This document shows positions 35,338-48,100 of a stretch of 64,000 bases of DNA, one piece after another (position 1 is the first letter of the stretch; every line of letters starts with the position of its first letter). The position numbers and the translations under genes were made by a program. This DNA is from Ilyonectria destructans (lineage: Eukaryota > Ascomycota > Sordariomycetes > Hypocreales > Nectriaceae), in contig JAHEWK010000002.1 in assembly GCA_020740775.1 (NCBI GenBank), positions 1,364,001 through 1,428,000 of the forward strand, read 5' to 3'. Under the pieces are notes generated by a model. It worked only from the letters and a program-made list of their open reading frames with translations, was not told the DNA's origin and searched no databases.

Positions 35338-37894
35338 CAAGAGACAGAGCCTTGTTTGCCAAGTTGGAGGGGGAAGGAAGAAGAAAGAGAGAGACAGAGT
35401 AGCGAGAGCGGAAGCGAGAGAAGGCGAGACCGTCGATTCCGGCTGAGCTGGATGGCGCAGAGGGGTGAGGAGGCTGAGAAGGGAAGGACGGCAAAGGAGG
35501 AACCCGACGACTCAGGAACAAACGGGGTCCCTGGCTTGTGGGTTTGGGGGCATCTGCATTTGCATCTTACTGTACATGCGAAGTATATACGTACATAGTA
35601 TCCGGATGGCGTTTGGAGTGTTGGCCAGAAGGGTACCTCTACGCGGAGACTCGGGGACACGGGACAAGGAACAACTAGTCAGAGTGGCCTGCATAGGCGG
35701 CCGATGTGGATGGGGCAAATTCGAGATGCATTCTCTCGAGGATTCCCTCGTTTCCCCAGCTCAGACATTGCATGAGCAGGGCCAACACCGATCCAGCGGT
35801 AGTAACAGCAGCAGCAATTACAACAATACGTGTATGCAGTCCGGAGTAATTACTACGTAGTAGCATCCATCACCGATCCCACCTCACATCACGCTCCAGG
35901 GACCGCCAGACCATGGGGGAACATGCATCACGAGGACGCCGTGGAGTTTGCCCTGGACGCTGCTGCTTGTAGCGCAGCCACTAGGACCGCCGTGGCGTGC
36001 ACTTCCCCATGTGCTTGGTGCGGTGCACTGGTAAGTTACACACCGGGCCATCACCTAAATTGCCTTAGGTATGTATGTACCTAACGTTCAACACTTTAGT
36101 CTAAAATAGTGCCTAATAGCCCGTCGTCCACCCGTGGATCAGGGACACATGGCCAGCCACCGGCGGCTCGTGAATTGGATTGAATGAGAGCGCCTGGAAA
36201 ACACAACGCAGTGCGGTGCAGGTGGCGTGCCTCTGTCGCAGGTTCCCTCCCTAGAGGTAATAGCAGGTTCCGTATCCCGCAGATTGGTTTATTATTAGTT
36301 CCATTTTCGCTCATGCCTCTGGGAATGGATGGATTCTGATGTCCCGCCGCCTGGGCCCGGGACAGCCAAAAATGGGATCCCCGTCGCCCGGGCGGGAGGT
36401 GCTTCATCATGGGCATCTTTGTTCGGTCCATCCATCCCCACGAAGTCTCCAGGGTTCCATCTGCAGTCCCACGGTCCCCTGACGCCAGGACCGACGCCAG
36501 GGCCGGGCGCCTACTGGCTAAGGGACTGTTGGTCCCGGCGCGACAATGCTCAATTTACTCTTTCGACGCCGGCCCCGTCTAGCGGCATCAGGGGATAACG
36601 AGCACCTTGCGGCATCGCTTTTGATGATGATGTTAATGACTGATGATAATAACAACTAAGCCTGCCAAGATCCAGAAGCACGGACTGCCAAACCAATTCT
36701 CCGCCGTGTCCCACGCTCTATTCCCTAGAAACCATAGCAACAACGGCCCTGATTCACCTCGACCAAGAGCTAGAGAAGGGGGTCACGGTCTAGCCGCGGG
36801 GGAAGCCAAACTCAGGGACCAAGGGACCGGGGCTCTCTCGTCTATGGTCTATGCGATCGACGTCCAGGCTCATGCTCATGTTCATGCTCATGCTACCCAG
36901 AAAGGGAAAAAAATGCCACCTCGTGTTCGCCACGGTACTGATTGTACAGGCGGCTCCAGTCTCCCAGCTGGCCAGCCTCCCCCCCCTTGACCCCTCCACC
37001 TCGGGATAATAAGGCCCTCCCATCATGGCGCCAATCTACCTATATTACACTAATATGTCGTCTCAGGTCTCTCTGGGCTTGGTTCGCGTCATTCTCGGTA
37101 AAGGGGAAATTCAACCTTCTTTTTCGGCGTCGGCCTCAGAACATCCGCTTTCATCGTGTACGCGATTCAATGCAACGCGAGCACTCAACTCGGGAGTCGA
37201 CGGCCGAGTTGAGCTCAGCAGACTGTCGGCAATTTCCCCTGTCGGTGCTATGTCACCACAGGAACACATACAGTAGTTCCTACTCAACCTAGTAGACAAC
37301 CCACCGTCATAGCAAACGGTACTGATAGCAGAGCTTCGTACACGGTTGTAGCACGTGTCACCCTAGTCGGCCAACACCAACCGTACGACGTTGAATTTGG
37401 TTTGGCCAAGTACTATGTGATGCGGCATGCTCGTCACCTCCCACGTCTCACAAGCTCGTATTGATGCGAATGCATCCCCCTGCCAGGATGACCAAACACA
37501 CGGGCAGCGGCCGATCCCAATCAGATCCCAACCAGATACGGCTTCATTCTTCAGAACGTTGAGACCCACGCTACGCGAACACGCGCGCACCCGCACCCGT
37601 ACTAAGCTGCTAAATTGCTCCGTCTAACATTCACCACCATCTGGCTCTCAGGTGTGGTTCGACCAGACTTCGCCAAAAGACGCGGTCGTCGAATTACGAG
37701 AAATTACTTCAATTTCCAGATGACCCCTCCGTACCGCGAGACCTTCTTGCGCTACCAAGAGTGTCCCACATGACGGCATTCACTCTCCCCCACGAGACGC
37801 TATGTGGGTGCTACTTTAGAATGGCTTAACTATTGAATCTTGCTGGACTGCTTTCATCTAGAACCGCAGGAACGAGATCCTCCAAGACCTTGAT
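33758..37894. other. 4.1-kb gene-poor region upstream of PAL1
   Basis: This is the largest gene-free stretch here. Its left half, read on the minus strand, is pyrimidine-rich and is a plausible long PAL1 promoter and leader. It contains a GA/CT tract at about 35302-35340. Frames of up to 257 codons there translate the CT-rich DNA into Ser/Leu/Pro runs and are not genes. The right half (about 35.9-37.9 kb) shows only short frames and a CATGCT-type hexamer run near 36869-36893. Confidence 0.5.
35302..35340. repeat. GA dinucleotide tract
   Basis: About 13 GA units are followed by imperfect GA-rich sequence, within purine-rich DNA. On the minus strand it reads as CT repeats, a common element of fungal leaders and promoters. 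It lies about 1.5 kb upstream of the PAL1 start. Confidence 0.85.
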
Positions 37895-38872
37895 TTACCA
37901 GGGAAGTTTTAGTGGGGTCGATAGATCCCCTCCAAGGACGACTTCGGCCGTCCCAATATCTCCTGCCCATTCGAGACACGGTCAGAATATGCTTATGCCA
38001 CCTTGACAAAATACGAATATGACTTACGGGGTCCACGAGGAGCCCAATACTCTCCCGACTTGCTGATATCCAGCTTGTTCGTCCAGTCAATCAAGCTGGC
38101 AGCTGCCTCATCCGGTGTCACCGCTACGTCACACCCGATATGTTAGCCCTCGCTTTCTCAAGCATATCCGGCAGTGAGATTGAGTCCCGTCGGCGACCTA
38201 CCTCCGCCGTCATCCCAATACTTGTCGAACCCGACGCCCTTGGTCATCTCGGTACGCATGAAGCCCGGGTGCACAATGCTGATAATCACCCCCTTCTCCT
38301 TGAGATCCAGGCTAAGTAGCTTGCCTGCCATGTTGAGTGCCGCCTTGCTGGCGTGGTGGGCATAGTTGCCGCCACCCTCCTTCTCGTGCCGAAGCCCGAT
38401 GCTACCAGCTTCAGATGAGATGAAGACCACCTTAGACCCCTTCTGCAACAAGCCGGCCTTCACCAGTGAGTGCACGATGAACACGGGTGCGATGGAGCTG
38501 GTCGTGTACATCCGCACTTCCTCTTCCCAGTTGGGTCCTTTCTCCGCGGTGAGATCTTCAGTCGAGAAATGCCCAGCCGAGATTATCTTGTTGGCAAACT
38601 TAGAACTCGGAACCTGCCCCTGTCTCGTATCTCTGATCACTCACCAATTCAGCCAGCGGTCGGCGCTCTGCCTCGAGAGATGCGACCAGCTTCTCGCCCA
38701 CTTGGGGGTCCATCAAGTCGATCCCCGGAAGCCACTTCACCTGAGTAGGGAAACCCTCCGGGCTCGATGTCGATCTTATCGTGCCATACACTGTGTTCCC
38801 TCGCGCAACATGTTGCTTGACCAGGCTGGCGCCCAAGCCCCGAGTGGCACCCACGACTAACACTGACGACAT
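37895..38872 (-). CDS. Short-chain dehydrogenase/reductase, 258 aa
   Basis: There are four minus-strand exons: 38872-38645, 38586-38202, 38123-38028 and 37962-37895. Introns are 58, 78 and 65 bp, giving 258 aa, the usual length of classical SDRs. The N-terminal cofactor loop is GATRGLG at 8-14, and a SSEAG segment near 133-137 holds the usual catalytic Ser position. SKAALNMAGKLLSLDL follows, then HPGFMRTEM. The ending is LKLPW, formed only after joining the last exon. At the catalytic Tyr position (four before Lys157) there is His153; the nearest Tyr is 151. The family member and substrate are not recognisable. The gene is divergent from the Nudix gene, with 1.2 kb between. The two small 3' exons were identified by frame continuity. 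Confidence 0.9.
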
Positions 38873-40043
38873 GACGGCCCAGCTTGTTCGTTTCGAGTAG
38901 TTCTGTATTTTGGTCGGGGTGGATTGTGGGACGTATCTTTGCCAGATTGATGTCACAAACACATTCCCTCCCTCACGGTCCGGTCCTTGCTTGCGTGATG
39001 TAATGGATCAATGGCGGGGTATCACGTTCTACGTCTTATCTCACACCATAAATCAACACCATGGCGCGCACACTTACATCAGCTAGTGCACTAGGAAGCA
39101 CGGTACATTGAATTGCGGTGATACTTGAGCAATATCTGCATTTTTAACAGTGTCGTTTTGCTGGCAAACTTCCCTAATCATCTCGTATAAGGGCCATGCC
39201 TCTGAGACATTGGACTGAGATTCTTATTCCAAAGTGAAACCCGTTCTCTCTTTCCTCTCGACAGCAGTCCCAACTCAGAAGCAATAACGTGCCACACCGC
39301 CTCGTAGCTCATCAATAGCAGCCTTGGGGACTCAGCCACTGGATTCCTGCTGAATCAGAAAGGAGCCAATGGTCCGAACAGACCAGCCACCAGGCTTGCC
39401 CCAAGACACGGGAAAGACAATCGTCGATCGCCGACGTGGGTGCAGGGTAGGTGGTTATCTTGACTTCCACTGCCCCCTTGCATCAATCACGATTCCATCT
39501 CATAAGCCTCAGCAATAAAACTAAGACCCGGGAAGAGATCCATGTGAGCAAATATTAGAAGGAATTCGGGATCCTATCCTCTCGGAGGATACAATTATTC
39601 ACCAGTGGTGTGTTTAGAGAAACCTATCAAATTCCAATATTCAGAGATTCCCCGCACCGCGAGTAGCGAGGCATAAGATAAAGTGACCAGCTGCAGATGC
39701 ATCTAGTACTTGCACACTAAGGCACCTACTCCGTCAATCTGATGCTTGATTAGGTGGCCGACTTGCATATCGGCCGGATGACTCTTCGCCGGCTCTCAGA
39801 AACTTTGGTATCATAATCATCGGGCCTGCCATGGCCACCAAGAAGCCTCAGTGATTACTGACCTGCGTGCACCTTCCTATTAGCCCATGAGTGAATAAAA
39901 ACCAAATTCCTGACACAATGACAAGGTGATTATGTCTCTCTAATATCGTGGCGAATCTTGGCCGATGCTCTCATCAACCGAACCAGCACTCTTCAACAAC
40001 CAACCGTAGCACCACACTCACATATTCTTGCGAACAAGCAGCC
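38873..40043. other. Divergent promoter region (SDR and Nudix genes)
   Basis: This 1.2-kb stretch separates two head-to-head genes and should contain both promoters. It is AT-richer than the coding parts and has no open frame of note. Confidence 0.5.
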
Positions 40044-40649
40044 ATGGCAGCCTGCGAAGCAAACCTCGACTACTCACCAGCTGAGATCCTCAAAACAAAG
40101 CAGCAGTACTTCCCCTCGCAGCACATGATGATCTCGTGCGGCTGCGTCCCCGTCGACCCAGTCGCCCGCAAGATCGCCATCTTGCGCGACACAGTCTACA
40201 ACCTCATCCAGCTCCCCAAGGGTCGCAAGAACATTGGAGAGGACCTGCTGGCCACTGCTCTTCGAGAGACTTACGAGGAGACTGGTGTGCGCTTCTCGGC
40301 GCTGCCGCTCAAAGTCGCCACGCGCGCGACGCCCACGCGGGAAATGGTAGGGTCGTTCGTCCCGGGAGAGAACCCGGATGTTACGGATGCGCTGTTCAAC
40401 TGCGAGGTGTCGTCGGTGTGCTCATACCCATGCATATACACAGGCGCGTTCAAGGTTGTCTTTTGGTTTGCGGCGCAGGGAGACTCGGCGGGTGTTCCCG
40501 TGGAAGTGACCAAGGAGAGCTGGGAAGAGAATGTCATCATGGAGTGGGTAAATGCACGGGAAGCGGCGGAGGTGATGTCTGCGAGGGCTGATGGAGATGT
40601 GATAGAAAAGGTGTTGGTTGATATGAGGAACTCTGGCTATGACATATAA
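40044..40649 (+). CDS. Nudix hydrolase, 201 aa
   Basis: This is a single-exon protein of 201 residues with a perfectly spaced Nudix box at residues 60-82, where Gly60, Glu66, Arg74-Glu75, Glu78-Glu79 and Gly81 hold the key positions. These residues bind the metal that cleaves nucleoside diphosphate-X bonds. The segment before the box, MMISCGCVPVDPVARKIAIL and IQLPKG, fits the first strands of the fold. The ATG at 40044 is used because it lies in a good context (GCCATGG) and starts the recognisable protein, although the frame is open upstream. The substrate cannot be told. Diphosphoinositol polyphosphate or dinucleoside polyphosphate activity would be typical of small eukaryotic members, but that is a guess. 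Confidence 0.9.
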   Translation: MAACEANLDYSPAEILKTKQQYFPSQHMMISCGCVPVDPVARKIAILRDTVYNLIQLPKGRKNIGEDLLATALRETYEETGVRFSALPLKVATRATPTREMVGSFVPGENPDVTDALFNCEVSSVCSYPCIYTGAFKVVFWFAAQGDSAGVPVEVTKESWEENVIMEWVNAREAAEVMSARADGDVIEKVLVDMRNSGYDI

Positions 40650-42376
40650 CTCAGCTACGGTACCCGAACCTCGGAGTTCGTATGAATGAGCCCTCATAGC
40701 TTTAGATGCAGATTATCGAACGATCACGGAACAAGATTACAAGCTACGAGACAGTTACCATTATTTCAAACCCTAAGCCTCTGAGTTGGCTCTTTGCTTC
40801 ACCTGCATGATCCGCATCCGCTAACCAAACTGAGTCCATAGCTATGCATCGGGGCTGAGCGTAGATCCATTGGCGCCTACAGCCACGATTTCTTTCTGTA
40901 GCTAGGCTCCATAGTTGCGAGTTACTCTACGTGACGCTTCAGGGCCAGTAGATTTCCTCGTGCCGCGGTGTTCTCGTCCTTGCTATCATGTCCCTCTAAG
41001 ACCGATTCCTTGCTCACAAGGAGAGTGTCTCTTTTGGGGAATATCTAGAAGGCCCAGGATACCAACCGTGGCCTCTTCATTGCCATTTTGTTATACCTCA
41101 TAGGGCCCGCCAAGTGAGTTGTATCCCTGAGCCAAGAACGTCTCTACCTGGGCAATATCACGAACTCGGGCGGCTTGCATGCCAGCATACTACTCCTTTG
41201 CATCCAGACCATGTGACTCTAGGCACCTTAAATAAAAGTTTGTTTGGAAAATATGCTGCAATAACAAGCTGAAAGTCGAATTTTTACCTATGATAATTAC
41301 TGTGGTATGTTCCATCTTATGTTGCTCAGCTTCGGCGGAACTAGTGCCTATGATGCTCTAAGAAAGACCTGAATATCGCGCTTGAGGGGATATTTCCTTC
41401 TTTTAGTTTGATTTGCAGGGGATATGTCGAGAGGGGCAGTGTTATGTGGTGAAATGAAGGATTATTGAACCTTGAAATGTTCTCTTTTCTTAGTTAGTTC
41501 CATGGCGACAATGTCAGCCGTTGAAGAAAGAAAATCAGGCCACCGGATGGTCGCATCGCGTTAGTAGAGGAACAAAGCGCCTCTGCGGCGTCGCGGGGGA
41601 GCTCAAAATGACGTCGGTCATTGCCCCTCTTTGGACCCCAATTTCTTGACGCCCAGCCCAACAACCGCAATATCACCAACTAAAGACGCGGAATTACTGA
41701 TTCCATTGGGCACGAGAGCCCCAGAAATCCAGTCAATTGAAAGCCCTCCAGCGCCCAACAGATATCGCCGGGGGCTTAAAGGGCTGCTCAGTCCGTGGCT
41801 CTCCGCCACAACTCGCGAGGCCCAGCCACGGGGATTTTGGTGTCCCGTTAGGTCAATGCTCTCGGCAATGCGTGATCGGCAGTGGGCGGCCGGAACTGAC
41901 GGGCGTTGACGGGTTCAACTTGGAAGTACAATACCATGGAAAGCATGGATATAATAAACAAAGGACGAGGCCCCGTTGGCTTCTATTTGGGCTTGATCTA
42001 GAGGAGGTTCTATCGCTTTCCCCAAGTGTCGGTGTGTTAAGTTGCTCCGCATTTGTTGCTATACCCGTCCAGAGTTCGATGGTTACAGGCACTACATCCG
42101 CTATTTCCATCCCTCTCCCACTCTCACCAAAGCTTCCAAGGTGCATTATGTCATTCATACCAATGTCTAGCCCAGCAGCTCCCGAACATCTGTCTGGAAC
42201 TCCGATTGAAACAATAGCTCCGTGAGGCATAATTAGTTTCCCTCTCAAGAGAATAGCCCGGTACGGCGCTTAGTCAGCTGGCCTGATCAATGCGTCCTCC
42301 AAACGTCCACGCGACCATGGCCTAGTAGATCTACCTTACCAACATCACATCTCCCGACTCTGGGATCCCGGTCAAA
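40650..42376. other. Intergenic region
   Basis: This lies between two plus-strand genes. A minus-strand frame from an ATG at 42230 to 41853 (126 codons with stop) and another at 41618-41809 have Gly/Val/Ile-rich, protein-like composition, but they match no family and show no clear junction. I see no RNA gene or transposon. Confidence 0.4.
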
Positions 42377-44090
42377 ATGGCTTCCTCTACGACTCTCCCG
42401 CTCCTGGCGGGCAAGATCACCCTCTCCGACGCATTGGAAGACGAAAACGACATCCTCGAACAGCTGTCGTACCCCGCAAAGCGCTCAGACTTCTGCGCCG
42501 ACCTCGTCACCCATTCCGACGACATTAAAGACATTGTGTCACACCACCTGGGCGTCTCCGGCGCCTCATGCCAGGTCCCCGCGGTCGAAGAATGGATCCA
42601 CGGCAGCTTCAACGTCTGCATTCCGGTATACGTCAACGAGGAGAAGAAGGCCATCATCCGGTTCCCCTTGCCGTACAAGGTTGGAGAGTCGACCCACCAA
42701 GGCAATGCCGAGGAGAAGATTCGCTGCGAGGTTGCTACGTATGCATGGATGCAAACCAACTGCCCCTCGATTCCGATTCCCACTCTCTGGGGGTTTGGCT
42801 TCCCCGGCGGTCCAAGTGTAAGAGCCCCAGGTCAACCGTCCTGTAACGGATGCTAACAGTCGGTGGCTGCAGTTCACCCTCCTCAGCCAAGCACCCCTCT
42901 TCCCACGACTCGGCTGGTATATTCGAAGCTTCATATCTTGGATGCTAGGGAACCCCGCTCGGTCCGGCTATGCACTCCATTCCCACGGCCAGAAGCTCAC
43001 GTCTGGATATTTGCTGTTGGACTACGTGCAAGATGGACACATGCTCTCTGAGACTTGGGATACCGGCCGTGACGACAAAACACGACGCGCCGCACTCTTT
43101 GGAGGCTTGGCTCGCATCATCCTCACGCTTGCAAAGGTCCCGCTCCCTCGGATCGGTTCACTGACCATGGACAATAAAGGCGTGGTTACCTTGACGAACC
43201 GACCCCTCAAACGACAACTCCACCAACTCGAAAACCTAGGCATCTCAACCGACATCCCCCGGGACAAGACCTACATCTCCAACGACACATACCTTCTGGA
43301 TCTACTAGCATGCCATGATAAACGAGTCCGCGGCCACCCTAACTCAATCATCGACGAAGACGACGGCCATTCACTGCTCTCTGCCTTGACTATTATGCGG
43401 GCTCTGGTACCACAATTCACCGATCAGGAACGCCGACATGGTCCTTTCTCCCTCATGCTCACAGACCTTCACCAAAGCAACATCTTTGTAGACGATGATT
43501 GGAATGTGAAAAGCCTTATCGATCTGGAATGGACATGTTCGCAGCCAACTGAGATGCTCCGCTTCCCACATTGGTTGTCTGGCCGAACGATGGTTGAGGT
43601 TACTGATGAGGCTTTGGTTACTTACAATGAACGGTACGAGGAGTTCTTGACCATTCTCGAGTCTGAGCAGACAACTCCTGGGACTCAGTCCGATACCGAG
43701 ACTGAGACTGAGGTCGAGACCGAGAAGACTCAGAAGGATGAGAATGTGACCCCGTTCGCAGAAATAATGCGAGCTGGATGGGATTCTGGAAACGTTTGGT
43801 ATTTCAACGCTCTGGAGAGCTTCTCGGGACTCTACAACCTCTTCATCCAACACGTCCAGCCGGAATACGGCGACGAAGCCGTGGAGAGCTGGAAGGACTT
43901 CCAGCAATCGACATGGCCGTACTGGGCGCCGGGCAGCAGGCAGTTCATCGCCGGAAAGATGCAACAGAAGCAGCAGTACTTGGACCAGGTTCGGAGGGCA
44001 TTTGAGCATAAAGAGGAGGAGTTTGAGGAGACGGAGACGGAAACGGAGACTGAGGACGAGTCTGAAAGCGATTTTGGCAACGAAGTCTAG
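42377..44090 (+). CDS. Aminoglycoside-phosphotransferase-like protein, 552 aa
   Basis: Exons are 42377-42817 and 42873-44090, joined in phase 0 across a 55-bp intron with a GCTAAC branch site, giving 552 aa. The N-lobe has WIHGSFNVCIPV and AIIRFPLPYKVG. The catalytic region near 345-370 has LTDLHQSNIFVDDDWNVKSL followed by IDLEW. This matches the HxxN and IDxE pattern of the APH/choline-kinase-like fold that is greatly expanded in filamentous fungi; the usual catalytic Asp is in LTDLHQSN. Two Thr-Glu repeat stretches occur, near residue 420 (TETETEVETEKT) and at the C-terminus (ETETETETED). They are encoded by GAGACN-type hexamers. The substrate is unknown. These fungal members rarely have a known role. 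Confidence 0.85.
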
Positions 44091-45114
44091 AACAAGGCCT
44101 GTAAAGCTCATTGTTGGTTCACATTTTCGTCGAAGAAAAAGTCTTGTAATTCGGACTACTAGCACAGTACTGCAATTACAATGGCTCACACAAAACACTA
44201 CCTGGTCAAGAGACCAGAAACCAGACCATTCCATCATATGATGAGGCTCGCGCCTACATGAATAAAAATCCCAACTCATTGCTTTTTCAACTATTCTGTC
44301 GGCCTCCATATCTCCCCACATCGCCTTCACCGCCGGTTTGGCGGTGAAGGTTTCAGTGCTTGCATCACGGGGTGTCGGTTTTAGTGCATGCCGCTTTAGC
44401 GCCGTTGGTATCCTCTCGTGCTCAGTATTCCTTGCCGATTCTCTAAAAGGAGATTTCGTCGCCTTTGATTCACATTCTCGGCCGTTGCTTGACAGGGACC
44501 ATCACTCCACCGACGGGGTCGAACAGGAGTCGTTTCTCAGGAGTCGTTTCTTGACTGGATGCTAACGTGGCTAACAGGAGAGAGGGTTCGGTGAAAGAGC
44601 TCCGGTCATAGACGGCCAGAGTTTGAATCATGGGTCTCACCTTCAAGGATGTCACAAGCTGCCTACCATTGGTGACGATAACTGGGTGGACGTGTCGTTA
44701 ATGACTCGCCTTTTTCCACTTTGATGCCACTTCAAATCCTGGCTATTCGGTAATGAGTCTTCAACCCGGATAGCTTACAATGCCTCGACGGGAATATAGG
44801 AACTAGCATACTATTGCCTTGGAACGTCCATGTCACAGACCAAGATGAGAGGAGCTGTCCTGATTTTGGTCCACAATGAAGAAGTAGTCTTACCCCCGAT
44901 TATATCTGCCCATGTTTTGGGACCATGATTCCTCACCACGCCGTTAGCCCCCCGCCCAGAGATCCCTATTGCAGCTACCTATCTTTCCTTCATCCCACAG
45001 ACTCCCGCATATCAGACATAAGCATAACCACCATGAACAGCCTACATTCATTGCACTGATTTACATCGAGTTCCGCGAAGTGCGACTGTCCGTCACACTG
45101 AGAACACAGGTTGC
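44091..45114. other. Intergenic region between convergent genes
   Basis: This lies between the APH-like gene (plus) and the TBC gene (minus) and should be 3' UTR sequence. An AATAAA is at 44261-44266, about 170 bp after the APH-like stop. No gene was seen. Confidence 0.5.
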
Positions 45115-48100
45115 TCAACCTTCAAACTCAACCACTGCCGATCCTTGGGTCGATGTGGCAGTGTTGGCGCGAGGACGTCCCTCGTTGGGATCCACGTCCA
45201 ACAAGCTCTTGCCTGGCGTCTTTGCAACCGCGCCAGCTTCTGCATCTGCCCCATCCAAAAGGTCCCTGTCCGAACTCCTGACGGACCGACGCTCCAGGTC
45301 TGCGCTGGCGCCTGCAGGCCCCTTTCTCACGCCAACCTCGATACCCACATCGTCGTCGTCGTCTTCGTCGTCCTCTGGTCTCTGACCGGGCAGCGCGTTC
45401 TTCTCCAGCTCTTTCTGGGCCTCCTCCACTCGTCTCCGGACTTCGGTTGCGACCCGCATACCATCCGTGACGATGTTGTCCAACACTCCTCGCAGACCAC
45501 GACCGGCTCCCGCAGGGCCAACGGGAGGCGGGGGAGGTGGTCGTGCACCGAAACCGAGGCTGGAAAAGGTGGTGAGAGATGGGGCGGACGAGTAGGGTGT
45601 GGCGCTCTGGAGCCCTTCGATGATGTGGAAGGATGAGGGGAAGGAAGACTCGAAGAACTGCTCAAGCAGCTCATCGGCCAGCACAACCATCCTGAAAGTC
45701 GGCAAGGTAAGTTGGAGGGGGTTTGCAGGGTCGAGAGCGGCGTTGGCTGCCTCAGACTTTGCCTTGGATACCTGGCGCTGTAAAACCTTGCCTCCTCCAG
45801 AAGCATTCAACGAGCCGTCCGATCTCTTCGCCTTTGTAGGGGTGGTTGTGGGCGAGTCAAGACCTAAAAGGTCTTCTTCGTCTTCGTCTTCATCGTCTTC
45901 ATCATCACCAATGGCGAACGCATCGCTGTTGGGGGTTGTGGGAGTCGCTGGAGCTTCCTCGGCGTGGCTGCTGACTGGATCGGCGTACTCGAAGCATCGC
46001 CGGATGAAGGCGCTGACACTGCCCAGGAATCGCTCGTTATTCGAAGCTCCAGGGTGCAGACTGCCTTGTGATTCGTTTCCAGCTGCGTCGGTATCCAGTG
46101 TGATGCTTGAAGCGCTGCCGCTCAGTGATCCCTCCAGACCGCGACGTGAGAGGAACAGGAGAGCCTCAGATATCCGCAGGATGCCCTCTCGGTCCACCTT
46201 GCCGTCCTGGTCGTCGTCGTAGAGTTCAAAGAAGTATGTGATTGTGCCCATAATATCACGCTTACCCTTGATCTGTGCCAGGCCAGTGACAACATTCTGG
46301 AGGGTCAGCGCAGAAGTACCGTCCACGTCCCATTTCTTGAAAAGACGCTTCAGGAACTCATGGTCCGCAGGCTCTGGTCCTGCACCCCAGGCCGATGGCA
46401 TTTCCGATGGCCGTCTCGCGCTGTTGAACATGGCCTGCCTGTCGGCGCTTGGCGAATCGGAGATGGCCCACTTCGACATACTGGCGAGGAATTCTCGGAA
46501 AGCGTCATAGTCCATCAGACTAGTGCTTGGTCCCAAACCAACGCGTCCCTTCTCTACTTGATTCTGAGGAGCGGCAAAGAGCTCTGACGCGCGTGTCCGG
46601 CTTGCCTTGGCTCGCCGTATCTTCTCCTCTTGAATCATCCTATCCCGTTGCTGTCTCTCGTATAAGATACTGTAAAACCGATCGTAGAGCGATCCCAAAT
46701 CTTCTGTACTCAGCAGCTTGCTGTCAGGGCCCAGGTTGCGGATGGCTGTCCTCTTGGCGAAGTTCTCAATGTTATTGAGAACGGCGTCCTTGTTCTTGAG
46801 ACGAAGCTCAGTAATGCTGCTGTGTGTAATTCCAGCGAATTCTTTGAACGCCACCACCATGAGCTCCTGGAATCGAGTGACTGCGCGGAGTTTGGGGTTC
46901 TCCGATCTAGGGTGCGCAGATTCATCCAGTCTGACAAAGTATCCCTTGAGGACGGAAATGAAGGCGCCGTCGTCAGGGGCATCGAGTAACTCCTCTCCAT
47001 TAATTCGCAGAATGGCCAAGCCAACCTGGAAAAGAACTTTGGGGCCTTCGACAAAGAAAACGTCTAATACGCGGAAAGCGAAAACAAGGGGCATCGAGTT
47101 GATGTAGAGGGAGAGGAACCAGGGTAGGGATACGACAGACAACTGGATGTCGCTCTTGACGAGGTGTTCCCAAAGGACCGGCATCGTCCTCTCGACTAGC
47201 GACTCGAAAACCTTCTGGTCAAGCAGGGTGCCGTACATAGTTGTGGAGTAGTAGCCGGGGACTAGGCGGTCGCAGAGAGCAGAGAGTAGGAAGAAGGCCT
47301 GGGCCTCGCTCATGTAAATGAGAAGCGCGGCCACGACAATGTTCATGGCTTGGCAGTATCCAACATCGGCATCGACCCAACTGTAGGCGGTCAACACCCG
47401 GCGCAAGCGTCCAATGCCTTCTTCGCTCTGGAAACCGGGGTACTCGGGCAGACTGCGGTTGAGGTCCTTCTCAATCTCGTCGATAGCGAGCGATTCTTGA
47501 CCCTCATACTTGGTCAGGGTCTGGGCATATAGGCCAGGGTTCTCCAATCGCAAGTATATAGATCCAGACGTCAACTCCCATGTCTCACCCCTGAGTCTGT
47601 TGGGCAGACCAACTCGGATGAGCTTGTGGAAGGTGGGTTGGCGGAGCAGAGTGAAGTTCCTCCCGTTGTCCCGTAGATATTCGGCCCACAGGCGCATCTT
47701 GGCCCTGTCTCGCAGCTTCTTTGCGTCACCAGGGTATCGGAAAATCATGCCCAGCCCAGCATCGGGCGGGTTGGCATTTTTCCTCTCCTCCGGGCGTAGC
47801 AGATATTCGGAATAGCATTCGGCAACGACTCGTCGCAGCTTGGCAACGTTACCAACCCCAGCTCTTAGACCCTTCTTCAGACCGTCACAGAAGCGTTCGC
47901 AGGCATGTCTGGTACCGGCCAGATGAATCGTGATGCGCTGCTCCCGGTTATCCTTCTTGTCCTTGTTGTCCTTGTCTTTGGGGTTGTCGCCGAGGAGGGC
48001 ATTCCAGGTCGTGAGAGCAAGCGCAAACTAGATCGCACGAGGTCAGTTTCAAGATGTGACACGAGTTCTGGGGTTCCGTACCTGAAAATTCTGGCTATTC

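Noticed and set aside
34887..35660. Minus-strand 257-codon frame
   Set aside because: Long SLSLSLSL runs come from a CT microsatellite; this is the pyrimidine-rich upstream region of PAL1.
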